A stretch of DNA of 64,000 nt from Streptomyces sp. ISL-43. GTDB taxonomy: Bacteria > Actinomycetota > Actinomycetes > Streptomycetales > Streptomycetaceae. Where the stretch lies: NCBI RefSeq assembly GCF_018614195.1, contig NZ_JAGGOT010000032.1, positions 1 through 64,000 on the forward strand, read 5' to 3'. Positions 35,220 through 43,514 of this stretch are shown here, piece after piece. The notes under the pieces were generated by a model. The model ran no database searches. It saw only the letters and a program-made list of their open reading frames with translations, and was not told the origin of the DNA. How positions within the stretch are numbered: position 1 is the stretch's first letter; the number at the start of each line of letters is the position of its first letter. Position numbers and translations under genes: made by a program.

Positions 35220-35639
35220 ATGTGGGAGTACGAGCACAGCGTCGAAACCGCCGCCACGCCCAAGGCGATCTGGGCCCTGTGGGCCGACGTCGAGGGCTGG
35301 GGCACCTGGAACGCCGACATCGAGAAGATCGAGCTCCGGGGCGCCTTCGCGGCGGGCGCGGAGATCACCATGACCCCGGCCGGCCAGGACCCGGTGGAAC
35401 TGCTCGTCGCCGAGGCGACCGAGGGCGAGATGTTCGTCGACGAGGCGCGCTTCGACGGACTGGTCCTGCGGACCACCCACCGGATCGACCGGCTCGGCGC
35501 GGACCGCAGCCGCGTGGCGTACCGGATGGAGATCAGCGGCGAGGGCGCCGCCGAGGCCGGCCCGCAGATCGGCCCGGCCATCACCGCCGACTGGCCCGAG
35601 ACCATGGCCGCGCTGGTCCGGACGGCGGCTCGGACCTGA
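35220..35639 (+). CDS. SRPBCC family protein
   Basis: 139 aa START-like helix-grip protein. WEYEHSVETAATPKAIWALWADVEGWGTWNADI is the conserved beginning (seen in two blocks), followed by a beta-sheet and a C-terminal helix. The fold binds hydrophobic ligands or acts as cyclase/activator; no specific function is visible. GGAGG lies 7 nt before the ATG. The stop shares one base with the start of the MarR gene, so it is probably controlled by and coupled to that regulator. Confidence 0.8.
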   Translation: MWEYEHSVETAATPKAIWALWADVEGWGTWNADIEKIELRGAFAAGAEITMTPAGQDPVELLVAEATEGEMFVDEARFDGLVLRTTHRIDRLGADRSRVAYRMEISGEGAAEAGPQIGPAITADWPETMAALVRTAART

Positions 35640-36067
35640 TGGCCCTGACTCCGGGCGAAAGCCCCGGGCTCCTGCTCTGGCACGCCACCCTGCGCTGGCA
35701 GCGCGGCATCGCCGCGGCGCTGGGCCCCCTGGGTCTGACCCACGTGCAGTTCGTCCTGCTCGCCTGCGCCTGGTGGCTCAACAACCAGGGCGAGCACCCC
35801 AACCAACAGGCGCTGGCGCGCCAGGCCGGCACCGACGTGAAGATGACGTCGCAGGTGGTGCGGACCCTGGAGCAGAAGGGGCTGCTCGCGCGCGAGGTCG
35901 ACCCGGCGGACACGCGCGCCAAGCGGCTACGGGTCACCGAGGCCGGGGCCGAGCTGGCGCCGCGGGCGATCGCCGCCGTCGAAGCGGTCGATACGGAGTT
36001 CTTCCGGCCGGTCCCGCGCGAGGACGCGATCACCCTGCTGAGCCGGCTGGCGCACCCGGAGTCCTGA
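35639..36067 (+). CDS. MarR family transcriptional regulator
   Basis: 142 aa. LARQAGTDVKMTSQVVRTLE is the helix-turn-helix and AREVDPADTRAKRLRVTEAG the wing. Overlaps the SRPBCC stop by one base (TGATG), a coupled two-gene operon. The TCTTCGCGAAGA palindrome at the operon promoter is its likely site. The large hairpin at 36113-36148 follows the gene and may also end this transcript. Confidence 0.88.
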   Translation: MALTPGESPGLLLWHATLRWQRGIAAALGPLGLTHVQFVLLACAWWLNNQGEHPNQQALARQAGTDVKMTSQVVRTLEQKGLLAREVDPADTRAKRLRVTEAGAELAPRAIAAVEAVDTEFFRPVPREDAITLLSRLAHPES

Positions 36068-36112
36068 ACCCGCTCCCCGATGACGCCGGCCCCGCGGCAC
36101 ACCTCCCCACAC

Positions 36113-36148
36113 TGACGGGTGACAGATATTGAAATCTGTCACCCGTCA
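36113..36148. promoter_or_regulatory. 15-bp perfect inverted repeat in front of the aldo/keto reductase
   Basis: TGACGGGTGACAGAT (36113-36127) and its exact complement (36134-36148) flank ATTGAA. The core GACAGAT-N6-ATCTGTC looks like a TetR-family operator, and a TetR gene is downstream of the aldo/keto reductase. It could also act as terminator for the MarR operon ending 46 nt upstream. It ends 15 nt before the ATG at 36164. Confidence 0.6.
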
Positions 36149-36163
36149 TGCCATTCTCGTTCC

Positions 36164-37219
36164 ATGACGACGAACGAGAGCACCTACGCGACGACCCACC
36201 CGACGACCCCGACCCACTCGAAGCGCGCCCTCGGCACCACCGGCCCCTCGGTCTTCCCGCTGGGTCTGGGATGCATGGGGATGTCCGCCCTCTACGGCGA
36301 GGCCGACCGCGCCGAGTCCATCGCCACCATCCACGCGGCCCTCGACGCCGGCGTCACCCTTCTCGACACCGGCGACTTCTACGGCATGGGGCACAACGAG
36401 CTCCTCATCAACGAAGCCCTGCGCACCGCGCCCGCCGCGGCCCGCGATCAGGCGCTGACCAGCGTGAAGTTCGGCGCCCTGCGCACGGTCGAGGGCGGCT
36501 TCACCGGTTACGACGGGCGGCCGGAGGCCGTCAAGAACTTCCTGGCCTACTCGCTCCAACGGCTCGGCCGGGATCACATCGACGTCTACCGCATCGCCCG
36601 CGTGGACCCGGACGTCCCGATCGAGGAGACCGTCGGCGCCATCGCCGAAGCCGTGGAGGCCGGGCACGTCCGGCACATCGGGCTCTCCGAAGTCGGCGCG
36701 GACACCCTGCGCCGGGCAGCCGCCGTGGCCCCGATCGCCGACCTCCAGATCGAGTACTCCCTGATCTCGCGCGGCATCGAGCAGGAGATCCTGCCGACCG
36801 CCCGCGAGCTCGGCATAGGTATCACGGCGTACGGAGTGCTGTCCCGCGGCCTGATCAGCGGGCACTTCACCCGCGGACGGGCTCTCGCCCCGGGCGACTT
36901 CCGCGGGATGAGCCCGCGCTTCCAGGGAGACAACCTCGACCGGAACCTCGACCTGGTCGACGCCCTGCGCAAGGTCGCCGACGACAAGGGCGTCAGCGTC
37001 GCCCAGACCGCCATCGCCTGGGTGCTCTCGCGCGGCGGGGACATCGTGCCGCTGGTGGGCGCCCGCCGCCGCGACCGGCTCGCGGAGGCGCTGGGTGCCA
37101 TGGAGATAGTGCTGACCCCCGCCGACCGCGCCGCCATCGAGGAGGCGGTCCCCGCCGGGGCCGCGGCGGGCGAGCGGTATCCGGCGGCGCAGATGGCCCA
37201 CCTGGACAGCGAGCACTGA
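36164..37219 (+). CDS. Aldo/keto reductase with substituted catalytic His
   Basis: 351 aa TIM-barrel oxidoreductase using NADPH. LGLGCMGMSALYG, DTGDFYGMGHNE (catalytic Asp and Tyr) and TSVKFG (Lys) are present. At the fourth tetrad position, where most family members have LHRVDP, it has YRIARVDP, so the His is replaced by Ala; a known branch has YRPARLDP here, so this may be a subfamily trait. GLSEVGADTLRRA and the C-terminal cofactor block VPLVGARRRDRL are typical. It is followed 21 nt later by a TetR gene. Confidence 0.87.
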   Translation: MTTNESTYATTHPTTPTHSKRALGTTGPSVFPLGLGCMGMSALYGEADRAESIATIHAALDAGVTLLDTGDFYGMGHNELLINEALRTAPAAARDQALTSVKFGALRTVEGGFTGYDGRPEAVKNFLAYSLQRLGRDHIDVYRIARVDPDVPIEETVGAIAEAVEAGHVRHIGLSEVGADTLRRAAAVAPIADLQIEYSLISRGIEQEILPTARELGIGITAYGVLSRGLISGHFTRGRALAPGDFRGMSPRFQGDNLDRNLDLVDALRKVADDKGVSVAQTAIAWVLSRGGDIVPLVGARRRDRLAEALGAMEIVLTPADRAAIEEAVPAGAAAGERYPAAQMAHLDSEH

Positions 37220-37227
37220 TCCGGCTG

Positions 37228-37233
37228 TACGGT
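37228..37233 (+). promoter_or_regulatory. -10 element of a probable leaderless promoter (TetR gene)
   Basis: TACGGT ends 7 nt before ATG 37241. A TGGACA (37203-37208) might be the -35 with a 19-nt spacer. This would allow the TetR gene to be expressed independently of the aldo/keto reductase. Confidence 0.35.
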
Positions 37234-37240
37234 CGTACTC

Positions 37241-37834
37241 ATGCCACCCGCAGCTGCCGAGCCCCTCACTCCCGAGCGCATCCTCGAAATCACCGAGGAG
37301 GTGCTGCGCCGCTTCGGTCCGACCAAGGCGACCGTGGTGGACGTGGCGCGGGCCCTGGGCGTGAGTCACGGCAGCGTGTACCGGCACTTCCCGTCGAAGG
37401 CGGCGCTGCGCGAGGCCGTCACGGACCGCTGGCTCGCCAAGAACGTGAGCATGCTGGAGGAGATCGCCTCGGCGCCCGCCGAGCCGGCCCCCTCGAAGCT
37501 GGAGTCGTGGCTGGAGGCGCTGTTCGAGTCCAAGCGCCACAAGGCGGGTGACGACCCGGAACTGTTCGCGACGTACACGGTGCTGCTCGCCGAGAACAGC
37601 GGTGTGGTCGACCACCATCTGACACAGCTGATCGAACAACTCTCCCGGATCATCGGCGAGGGCGTCGTGGAGGGATCGCTCAGCGCGGCCGACGTACCGG
37701 CCGCCGCCCGTGCGGTGTTCGATGCCACCGGCCGCTTCCACGATCCGCAGTACGCCGCGGACTGGCTGCTGCCGAACATCACCGCGGAGTTCGAGGCGGT
37801 CTCTGCCCTGGTCATCCGGGGTCTGCGCGCCTGA
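37241..37834 (+). CDS. TetR family transcriptional regulator
   Basis: 197 aa. The N-terminal HTH is ATVVDVARALGVSHGSVYRHFPSK (in two blocks, about residues 28-52), followed by an all-helical ligand domain ending FEAVSALVIRGLRA. Located 21 nt after the aldo/keto reductase, so it probably represses that gene through the 36113-36148 palindrome. The ligand is unknown. Confidence 0.88.
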   Translation: MPPAAAEPLTPERILEITEEVLRRFGPTKATVVDVARALGVSHGSVYRHFPSKAALREAVTDRWLAKNVSMLEEIASAPAEPAPSKLESWLEALFESKRHKAGDDPELFATYTVLLAENSGVVDHHLTQLIEQLSRIIGEGVVEGSLSAADVPAAARAVFDATGRFHDPQYAADWLLPNITAEFEAVSALVIRGLRA

Positions 37835-37957
37835 CGTCCGGAATCGGCCACTCCGGACTTCTTGATCATCATTTTGGGCGCCACGCCCTTGCCGCACCCC
37901 TGTCGCGTTCCTACGTTCCCCTTACCGCACGTCATCAGGTCTGTTCCAGGGGGAACA

Positions 37958-38680
37958 TTGTCCGCTCAGGAAGTACCGGCAGCACAGTCCGGGCCACCGG
38001 CCCGGTCCGGAGCCGCCGCCGCGATCGGCTGGATCCTGACCATCGGGTTCAACGTGGTCGCACCCATCCTCACGTACAACATGCTCACCGACCGGGGCTG
38101 GAGCGAGTTCGCCGCGCTGCTGGTCAGCGGCGTCTGGCCGGTGGTCGACTCCATTGTCCACCTCGCCTGGCGACGCAAGATCGACGAATTCGCCGTGGTC
38201 ACCCTGGTCTTCCTGGTGATCACCGCCCTCGTCACGCTGATCGGCGCGCACTCGGCGCGCGCCCTGCTCATCAAGGACTCGGGGGTGACGGGTCTGTTCG
38301 GCCTGCTCTGCATCGCCACCCTGTTCGCTCCCCGGCCGCTGATGTTCTACTTCGGCCGGAAGTTCGGCACGGACGGGACGAAGGAGGGCGTGGCGTACTT
38401 CAACGGGCTCTGGCAGTACCCCGACTTCCGCAGGGCGATGCGACGGATGACCACCGTCTGGGGCGTCGCGTACCTGGTGGAGGCATTGCTGCGCGTCGTG
38501 CTGGCGTACCAGCTGACCGTCGACCAGATGGTCGTGGTCAGCCCCGTCCTGATCTACGGCTTCCTGCTCTCGCTGATCTTCTGGACCATCAGGTTCTCGA
38601 AGCGGACCCAGGCCGAGGGCCAGGCCAGGGCCGCGGCCCTGGCGGCCGCCACCGCCGAGGGCACCGCCGCACCGGCGTAG
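37958..38680 (+). CDS. VC0807 family polytopic membrane protein
   Basis: 240 aa with five or six TM segments, the shape of the VC0807 family, which is distantly related to intracellular septation protein A. The blocks WILTIGFNVVAPILTYNML, SGVWPVVDSIVHLAWRRKID and PRPLMFYFGRKFGTDGT are conserved. Function unknown. The best start is TTG 37958, with AGGGGG 4-6 nt upstream; the longer frame from 37862 begins in non-conserved sequence. Confidence 0.8.
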   Translation: MSAQEVPAAQSGPPARSGAAAAIGWILTIGFNVVAPILTYNMLTDRGWSEFAALLVSGVWPVVDSIVHLAWRRKIDEFAVVTLVFLVITALVTLIGAHSARALLIKDSGVTGLFGLLCIATLFAPRPLMFYFGRKFGTDGTKEGVAYFNGLWQYPDFRRAMRRMTTVWGVAYLVEALLRVVLAYQLTVDQMVVVSPVLIYGFLLSLIFWTIRFSKRTQAEGQARAAALAAATAEGTAAPA

Positions 38681-38692
38681 TCGGCGCGGCAG

Positions 38693-38735
38693 ACGGCAGT
38701 GGCCCGGTGCGCGATACGCACCGGGCCACTGCCGT
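38693..38735. terminator. Strong bidirectional terminator, 19-bp arms
   Basis: ACGGCAGTGGCCCGGTGCG (38693-38711) pairs perfectly with 38717-38735 around CGATA. It lies between the convergent VC0807-like gene (ends 38680) and glyS (ends 38751). Confidence 0.9.
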
Positions 38736-38750
38736 TCTCGCCGCGGGAAG

Positions 38751-40133
38751 CTAGCAGCCGAGCAGGCGGCTGCCGAGGTAGCTCTGGATCTGGTCCAGGG
38801 AGACGCGCTCCTGCTTCATGGTGTCGCGCTCGCGCACGGTCACCGCGTTGTCGTCGAGGGTGTCGAAGTCGACGGTGACGCAGAACGGCGTACCGATCTC
38901 GTCCTGACGGCGGTAGCGGCGGCCGATGGCGCCCGCGTCGTCGAACTCGATGTTCCAGTACTTGCGCAGGTCGGCGGCGAGGCCCTTGGCCTTCGGCGAC
39001 AGCTGCGCGTTGCGGGACAGCGGCAGGACGGCGACCTTGATCGGGGCCAGGCGCGGGTCGAGGCGCATCACGGTGCGCTTCTCCATGACGCCCTTGGCGT
39101 TGGGGGCCTCGTCCTCGTTGTACGCGTCGAGCATGAAGGCGAGCATGGCGCGGTTGACACCGGCCGCCGGCTCGATGACGTACGGGGTGTACTTCTCCTT
39201 GGACTCCTGGTCGAAGTACACCAAGTCCTGGCCGGAGGCGGCGGAGTGGGCCTTGAGGTCGAAGTCGGTGCGGTTGGCCACGCCCTCGAGCTCGGAGAAC
39301 TCATTGCCACCGAAGTTGAAGCGGTACTCGATGTCGGCGGTGCGCTTCGAGTAGTGGGACAGCTTCTCCTTCGGGTGGTCGTACCAGCGGATGTTCTCCT
39401 CGCGGATGCCGAGGTCGCGGTACCAGTTCCACCGCTCCTGCATCCAGTACTCCTGCCACTGCTCGTCCTCGCCCGGCTTGACGAAGAACTCCATCTCCAT
39501 CTGCTCGAACTCGCGGGTGCGGAAGATGAAGTTGCCGGGCGTGATCTCGTTGCGGAAGGACTTGCCCATCTGCGCGATGCCGAACGGGGGCTTCTTGCGC
39601 GAGGTGGTCTGCACGTGGGCGAAGTTGGTGAAGATGCCCTGGGCCGTCTCGGGGCGCAGGTACGCCTTGGAGCCGGTGTCCTGGGTCGGGCCGAGGTGGG
39701 TCTCCAGCATGCCGGAGAACTGCTTGGGCTCGGTGAACTGGCCCTTCACGCCGCAGTTGGGGCAGTTGATGTCGGCGAGACCGTTGGCGGGCGTGCGGCC
39801 GTGCTTGGCCTCGTACGCCTCTTCCAGGTGGTCGGCGCGGTGGCGCTTGTGACAGGAGGTGCACTCCGTCAGCGGGTCCGAGAAGGTGCCGACGTGACCC
39901 GACGCCACCCAGACCTCGGGGGCCAGGATCACGGAGGAGTCGAGGCCGACGACGTCCTCACGCCCGGTGACCATCGCCTTCCACCACTGGCGCTTGATGT
40001 TCTCCTTGAGCTCGACACCGAGCGGACCGTAATCCCAGGCAGCCCGAGAGCCGCCGTAGATGTCACTGCACGGGAAAACGAAGCCACGGCGCTTGCTCAG
40101 GCTGACGATGGTTTCGATCTTGTCGGCGGCCAC
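38751..40133 (-). CDS. glyS: Glycyl-tRNA synthetase
   Basis: 460 aa class II alpha2-type GlyRS. Motif 2 is FRNEITPGNFIFRTREFEQM; EWxxP-like and motif 3 blocks lie near the C-terminus of the catalytic core (GVNRAMLAFML). A zinc-ribbon insertion has Cys91, Cys94, Cys124 and Cys127 (CTSC and CPNC). The anticodon domain ends SYLGSRLLGC. GTG 40133 with GAGAG upstream gives exactly the usual family length; the longer frame to 40235 is not conserved. It is divergent from znuA. Confidence 0.97.
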   Translation of the reverse strand: MAADKIETIVSLSKRRGFVFPCSDIYGGSRAAWDYGPLGVELKENIKRQWWKAMVTGREDVVGLDSSVILAPEVWVASGHVGTFSDPLTECTSCHKRHRADHLEEAYEAKHGRTPANGLADINCPNCGVKGQFTEPKQFSGMLETHLGPTQDTGSKAYLRPETAQGIFTNFAHVQTTSRKKPPFGIAQMGKSFRNEITPGNFIFRTREFEQMEMEFFVKPGEDEQWQEYWMQERWNWYRDLGIREENIRWYDHPKEKLSHYSKRTADIEYRFNFGGNEFSELEGVANRTDFDLKAHSAASGQDLVYFDQESKEKYTPYVIEPAAGVNRAMLAFMLDAYNEDEAPNAKGVMEKRTVMRLDPRLAPIKVAVLPLSRNAQLSPKAKGLAADLRKYWNIEFDDAGAIGRRYRRQDEIGTPFCVTVDFDTLDDNAVTVRERDTMKQERVSLDQIQSYLGSRLLGC

Positions 40134-40253
40134 GGTGCTCTCTTCATTTACGAGGACGAACGGCGAAGCCTCAAGGTTACCGGCGCCCGCACCCTCCCTT
40201 TCAAATCGGGACCCCCGTCCACGGGCGCTCCGCACCCCACTTCACCAGCGTTT

Positions 40254-40283
40254 TTGACAATCGTTTCCATCTTTGATGAAAAT
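40254..40283 (+). promoter_or_regulatory. znuA promoter with candidate Zur operator
   Basis: TTGACA (40254-40259) is a consensus -35 and TGAAAAT (40277-40283) a weak -10. TTTCCATC (40264-40271) and GATGAAAA (40275-40282) form an 8-bp inverted repeat with one mismatch around TTT, similar to the AT-rich TGAAAATGATTTTCA-type Zur boxes of Streptomyces. The operator covers the -10 region. Confidence 0.55.
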
Positions 40284-40290
40284 GGATGTC

Positions 40291-41289
40291 ATGAACGTAC
40301 GACGCCTCATACCCACCGCCACCCTCGCCGGAGCCGTTGCCCTCGCCGCCACGGCCCTCACCGCCTGCTCGGGCGCCGCCGGAGCCGCCGGCGGCAAGGA
40401 CGGCAGACTCGACGTGACGGCGTCGTTCTATCCGATGCAGTTCCTCGCCGAGCAGATCGGCAAGGACCACGTGAAGGTCGACACCCTCACCAAGCCGGGC
40501 GTGGAGCCGCACGACCTGGAGATCACCCCGAAGCAGACCGCGCAGCTCGCCGAGTCGGACGTCGTCCTCTACCTCAAGACGCTGCAGCCCGCCGTCGACA
40601 AGGCCGTCGCCCAGTCCGGCGTGAAGAACATCGTCGACGCCGCCACCCTCACCAAGCTGGAGGCGCACGGCACCTCCGGCCACGACCACGACCACACGGC
40701 CGAGGAAGGCCACCCCGCCGAGGGCGCCGCTGACGGCCACGACCACGACCACAGCCACGGCGAAGCCGGCGAGGACCCCCACGTCTGGCTCGACCCCGTC
40801 AAGTACGCGGAGATCGCCAAGGGCGTCGGCGCGGCCCTGGAGAAGGCCGACCCCGACCACGCGGCGGACTACGAGAAGAACACCGGCGAGCTGGTCGCCA
40901 AGCTGGGCGCGCTCGACACCGAGTTCAAGGACGGCCTGAAGAACACGGCCTCCAAGACCTTCATCACCACCCACTCCGCCTTCGGCTACCTCGCCGAGCG
41001 CTACGGCCTCGACCAGGAGGGCATCTCCGGCGTCGACCCCGAGTCCGAGCCGAGCCCGGCCCGGATGAAGGAGCTCCAGACCATCGCGAAAAAGGACAAT
41101 GTGACGACGGTGTTCTTCGAGACGCTGGCCAGCGACAAGACGGCCAAGACCCTCGCGACCGACACCGGCCTGAAGACCGACGTCCTGGACCCCCTCGAGG
41201 GAATCACGGACAAGTCCCAGGGCGCTGACTACTTCGAGGTCATGCGGGCCAACCTGAAGAACCTCCAGAAGGCACTCGGCAACAAGTAA
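40291..41289 (+). CDS. znuA: Zinc ABC transporter substrate-binding lipoprotein
   Basis: 332 aa. A signal peptide with lipobox LTAC (Cys26) anchors it outside the membrane. The cluster A-I fold shows TASFYPMQFLAEQIGKDHV, GVEPHDLE (first His ligand), a His/Asp-rich loop (GHDHDHTAEEGHP and GHDHDHSHGEAG, about 133-165), DPHVWLDP and THSAFGYLAERYGL. The His-rich loop is characteristic of zinc-specific members. ATG 40291 follows the Zur-like site. First gene of znuA-znuC-znuB-zur. Confidence 0.94.
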   Translation: MNVRRLIPTATLAGAVALAATALTACSGAAGAAGGKDGRLDVTASFYPMQFLAEQIGKDHVKVDTLTKPGVEPHDLEITPKQTAQLAESDVVLYLKTLQPAVDKAVAQSGVKNIVDAATLTKLEAHGTSGHDHDHTAEEGHPAEGAADGHDHDHSHGEAGEDPHVWLDPVKYAEIAKGVGAALEKADPDHAADYEKNTGELVAKLGALDTEFKDGLKNTASKTFITTHSAFGYLAERYGLDQEGISGVDPESEPSPARMKELQTIAKKDNVTTVFFETLASDKTAKTLATDTGLKTDVLDPLEGITDKSQGADYFEVMRANLKNLQKALGNK

Positions 41290-41321
41290 TGGCAGCAGTA
41301 GCAGCAACGGAGGCGCGAGCC

Positions 41322-42113
41322 ATGGAGTCCAAGCCCGAGCAGGTGTCGGACCAGCCCGTCATATCCCTGCGCGGGGCCACGGCCTCGCTCGGCTCGCGCC
41401 CCGTGCTGCGCGGCGTCGACCTGACCGTCCGCCGCGGCGAGGTCGTCGCCCTGCTCGGCGCCAACGGCTCCGGCAAGTCCACGGCGGTACGCGCCGTGGT
41501 CGGCCAGGTCCCGCTGAGCGACGGCGCTCTGTCGCTCTTCGGCACCGATTTCAAGCGTTTCCGCGACTGGTCGCGCATCGGGTACGTCCCCCAGCGCACC
41601 ACCGCCGCCAGCGGGGTCCCCGCCACCGTCCGCGAGGTCGTCTCCGCCGGCCGGCTCGCGCGCACCCGGTTCGGGTTCCTGCGCAAGGCCGACAAGGCCG
41701 CCGTCGAGCGGGCTCTGGACCTGGTCGACATGGGCTTCTACGCCGGCGCCTCCGTGAACGCCCTCTCCGGCGGCCAGCACCAGCGGGTGCTCATCGCCCG
41801 CGCGCTCGCCGTCGAGCCGGAGCTGCTGATCATGGACGAGCCGATGGCGGGCGTGGACCTGGCCAACCAGGAGGTCCTCGCGAATGCCCTGCGCACCCAG
41901 GTCGCCGCCGGCACCACCGTGCTGCTCGTCCTGCACGAACTGGGTCCGCTGGAGCCGCTCATCGACCGCGCCGTCGTCCTGCGCGACGGCTGCGTCACGC
42001 ACGACGGCCCGCCCCCGGAGGCCGTGGGCCAGCACGCGCTGCCCGGCCACGACCACGTACACCCCCACGCGGCGCACGACGCCGAGCCCCTGCGGACGGG
42101 ACTGCTGAGCTGA
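41322..42113 (+). CDS. znuC: Zinc ABC transporter ATP-binding protein
   Basis: 263 aa cytoplasmic ATPase. Walker A GANGSGKST, Q-loop VPQRTT, signature LSGGQHQRVLIARALA, Walker B LLIMDEPMAGVD and H-switch VLHE are all present. ATG 41322 has GGAGG 8 nt upstream; an earlier ATG 41289 overlapping the znuA stop is possible. The C-terminus is His-rich (GHDHVHPHAAHD), perhaps zinc-binding. The stop overlaps the znuB start by one base. Confidence 0.94.
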   Translation: MESKPEQVSDQPVISLRGATASLGSRPVLRGVDLTVRRGEVVALLGANGSGKSTAVRAVVGQVPLSDGALSLFGTDFKRFRDWSRIGYVPQRTTAASGVPATVREVVSAGRLARTRFGFLRKADKAAVERALDLVDMGFYAGASVNALSGGQHQRVLIARALAVEPELLIMDEPMAGVDLANQEVLANALRTQVAAGTTVLLVLHELGPLEPLIDRAVVLRDGCVTHDGPPPEAVGQHALPGHDHVHPHAAHDAEPLRTGLLS

Positions 42114-42979
42114 TGGACCTCCTCGACTACGCCTTCATGCAGCGCGCGCTGATCGCGGCCGCCCTGGTCGGCATCACGGCCCCCGCGATCGGCACGTACC
42201 TCGTGCAGCGCCGCCAGGCCGTCATGGGCGACGGCATCGGGCACGTGGCCATGACCGGTGTCGCGCTCGGCTTCCTGCTCAACACGAGCCCGGTGTGGAT
42301 GGCCACGCTCGTCGCCGTCATCGGCGCGGTCGGCATGGAGCTGATCCGCTCCCGCGGCAAGACCAGCGGGGACATCGCGCTCGCCATGCTCTTCTACGGC
42401 GGCCTGGCCGGCGGCGTCATGATCATCAACCTGGCTCCGGGCGGCTCCACGGCCAATCTGACCAGCTACCTCTTCGGCTCCATCACCACCGTCTCGGCCG
42501 AGGACATCACCGCCGTGGTGATCCTCGCCCTGTTCGTCGTCGCCGTCACCCTGGGGCTGCGCCGTCAGCTGTTCGCGGTCTGCCAGGACGAGGAGTTCGC
42601 CCGGGTCACCGGCCTGCCGGTGCGCTTCCTGAACCTGCTGATGGCGGTCACCGCCGCCGTCACCGTCACCGTCGCGATGCGCATCGTCGGCCTGCTGCTG
42701 GTCAGCGCCATGATGGTGATCCCCGTCGCCGCCGCACAGCGCGTCACCCGGGGCTTCACCGCCACCTTGTCGGTGGCCATGGTGATCGGCGTACTGGTCT
42801 CGCTCTCCGGCACGGCGGCCACGTACTACATCGACGCGCCGTCCGGCGGCACGATCGTGCTGCTCGCCATCGCCGTCTTCATGGTCATGACGGCCGTGTC
42901 GACCCCGCTGGCCCGGCGCCGGGCGAAGGCCGCCCGCGCCACCGAGGAAGTCTGCACGCGGGAAGGCGTGGAAGTCTGA
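42113..42979 (+). CDS. znuB: Zinc ABC transporter permease
   Basis: 288 aa integral membrane protein with about eight TM helices of the metal-type ABC-3 permease family. RRQAVMGDGIGHVAMTGVAL holds the conserved D-G-I-G-H motif and GLPVRFLNLLMAV the coupling-helix region. It shares one base with the znuC stop, so the pair is translationally coupled. Confidence 0.94.
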   Translation: MDLLDYAFMQRALIAAALVGITAPAIGTYLVQRRQAVMGDGIGHVAMTGVALGFLLNTSPVWMATLVAVIGAVGMELIRSRGKTSGDIALAMLFYGGLAGGVMIINLAPGGSTANLTSYLFGSITTVSAEDITAVVILALFVVAVTLGLRRQLFAVCQDEEFARVTGLPVRFLNLLMAVTAAVTVTVAMRIVGLLLVSAMMVIPVAAAQRVTRGFTATLSVAMVIGVLVSLSGTAATYYIDAPSGGTIVLLAIAVFMVMTAVSTPLARRRAKAARATEEVCTREGVEV

Positions 42980-43038
42980 AGGCCTGAGGCCCACGGCCGC
43001 CTGGCACAATGGGCCGAGACCGAAACGAGGAGGAACCG

Positions 43039-43470
43039 GTGGCGACTGCGCCTGGCGAGATGAATACCGCGCCAGTACGAGGACGATCCACCCGGCAGCG
43101 GGCCGCCGTCGCGGCGGCGCTGGACGAGGTGGACGAGTTCCGCAGTGCCCAGGAACTCCACGACATGCTCAAGCACCGCGGCGACTCCGTGGGCCTGACG
43201 ACCGTCTACCGCACCCTGCAGTCCCTCGCGGACGCCGGCGAGGTGGACGTCCTGCGTACCAGCGACGGCGAGTCCGTCTACCGGCGCTGCTCCACCGGGG
43301 AGCACCACCACCACCTGGTCTGCCGCAAGTGCGGCAAGGCGGTCGAGGTGGAAGGCCCGGCGGTGGAGAAGTGGGCGGACGCCATCGCGGCCGAGCACGG
43401 ATTCGTGAACGTCGCCCACACGGTGGAAATCTTCGGCACCTGCTCCGACTGCGCGGCGGCCGCCGCCTAA
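43039..43470 (+). CDS. zur: Zinc uptake regulator, Fur family
   Basis: 143 aa. The winged helix has RQRAAVAAALDEVDEF and GDSVGLTTVYRTLQSLADAG. GEHHHHLVCRKCGKAVEVEG and GTCSDC provide His and Cys ligands, with the two CXXC pairs forming the structural zinc site of Fur proteins. Association with znuACB identifies it as Zur, repressing zinc import when zinc is plentiful. GTG 43039 was selected because GAGGAGG lies 5 nt upstream. Its stop adjoins a terminator directly. Confidence 0.94.
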   Translation: MATAPGEMNTAPVRGRSTRQRAAVAAALDEVDEFRSAQELHDMLKHRGDSVGLTTVYRTLQSLADAGEVDVLRTSDGESVYRRCSTGEHHHHLVCRKCGKAVEVEGPAVEKWADAIAAEHGFVNVAHTVEIFGTCSDCAAAAA

Positions 43471-43514
43471 AGGTTGTTGCAGAAGCCTCGGTCAGGGGCA
43501 TTCTGCAACAACCT
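43471..43514. terminator. Bidirectional terminator filling the zur / YcxB gap exactly
   Basis: AGGTTGTTGCAGAA (43471-43484) pairs perfectly with 43501-43514 around a 16-nt loop. The hairpin starts on the base after the zur TAA (43468-43470) and ends on the base before the convergent stop (43515). Its stem is AT-richer than other terminators in the window. Confidence 0.85.
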
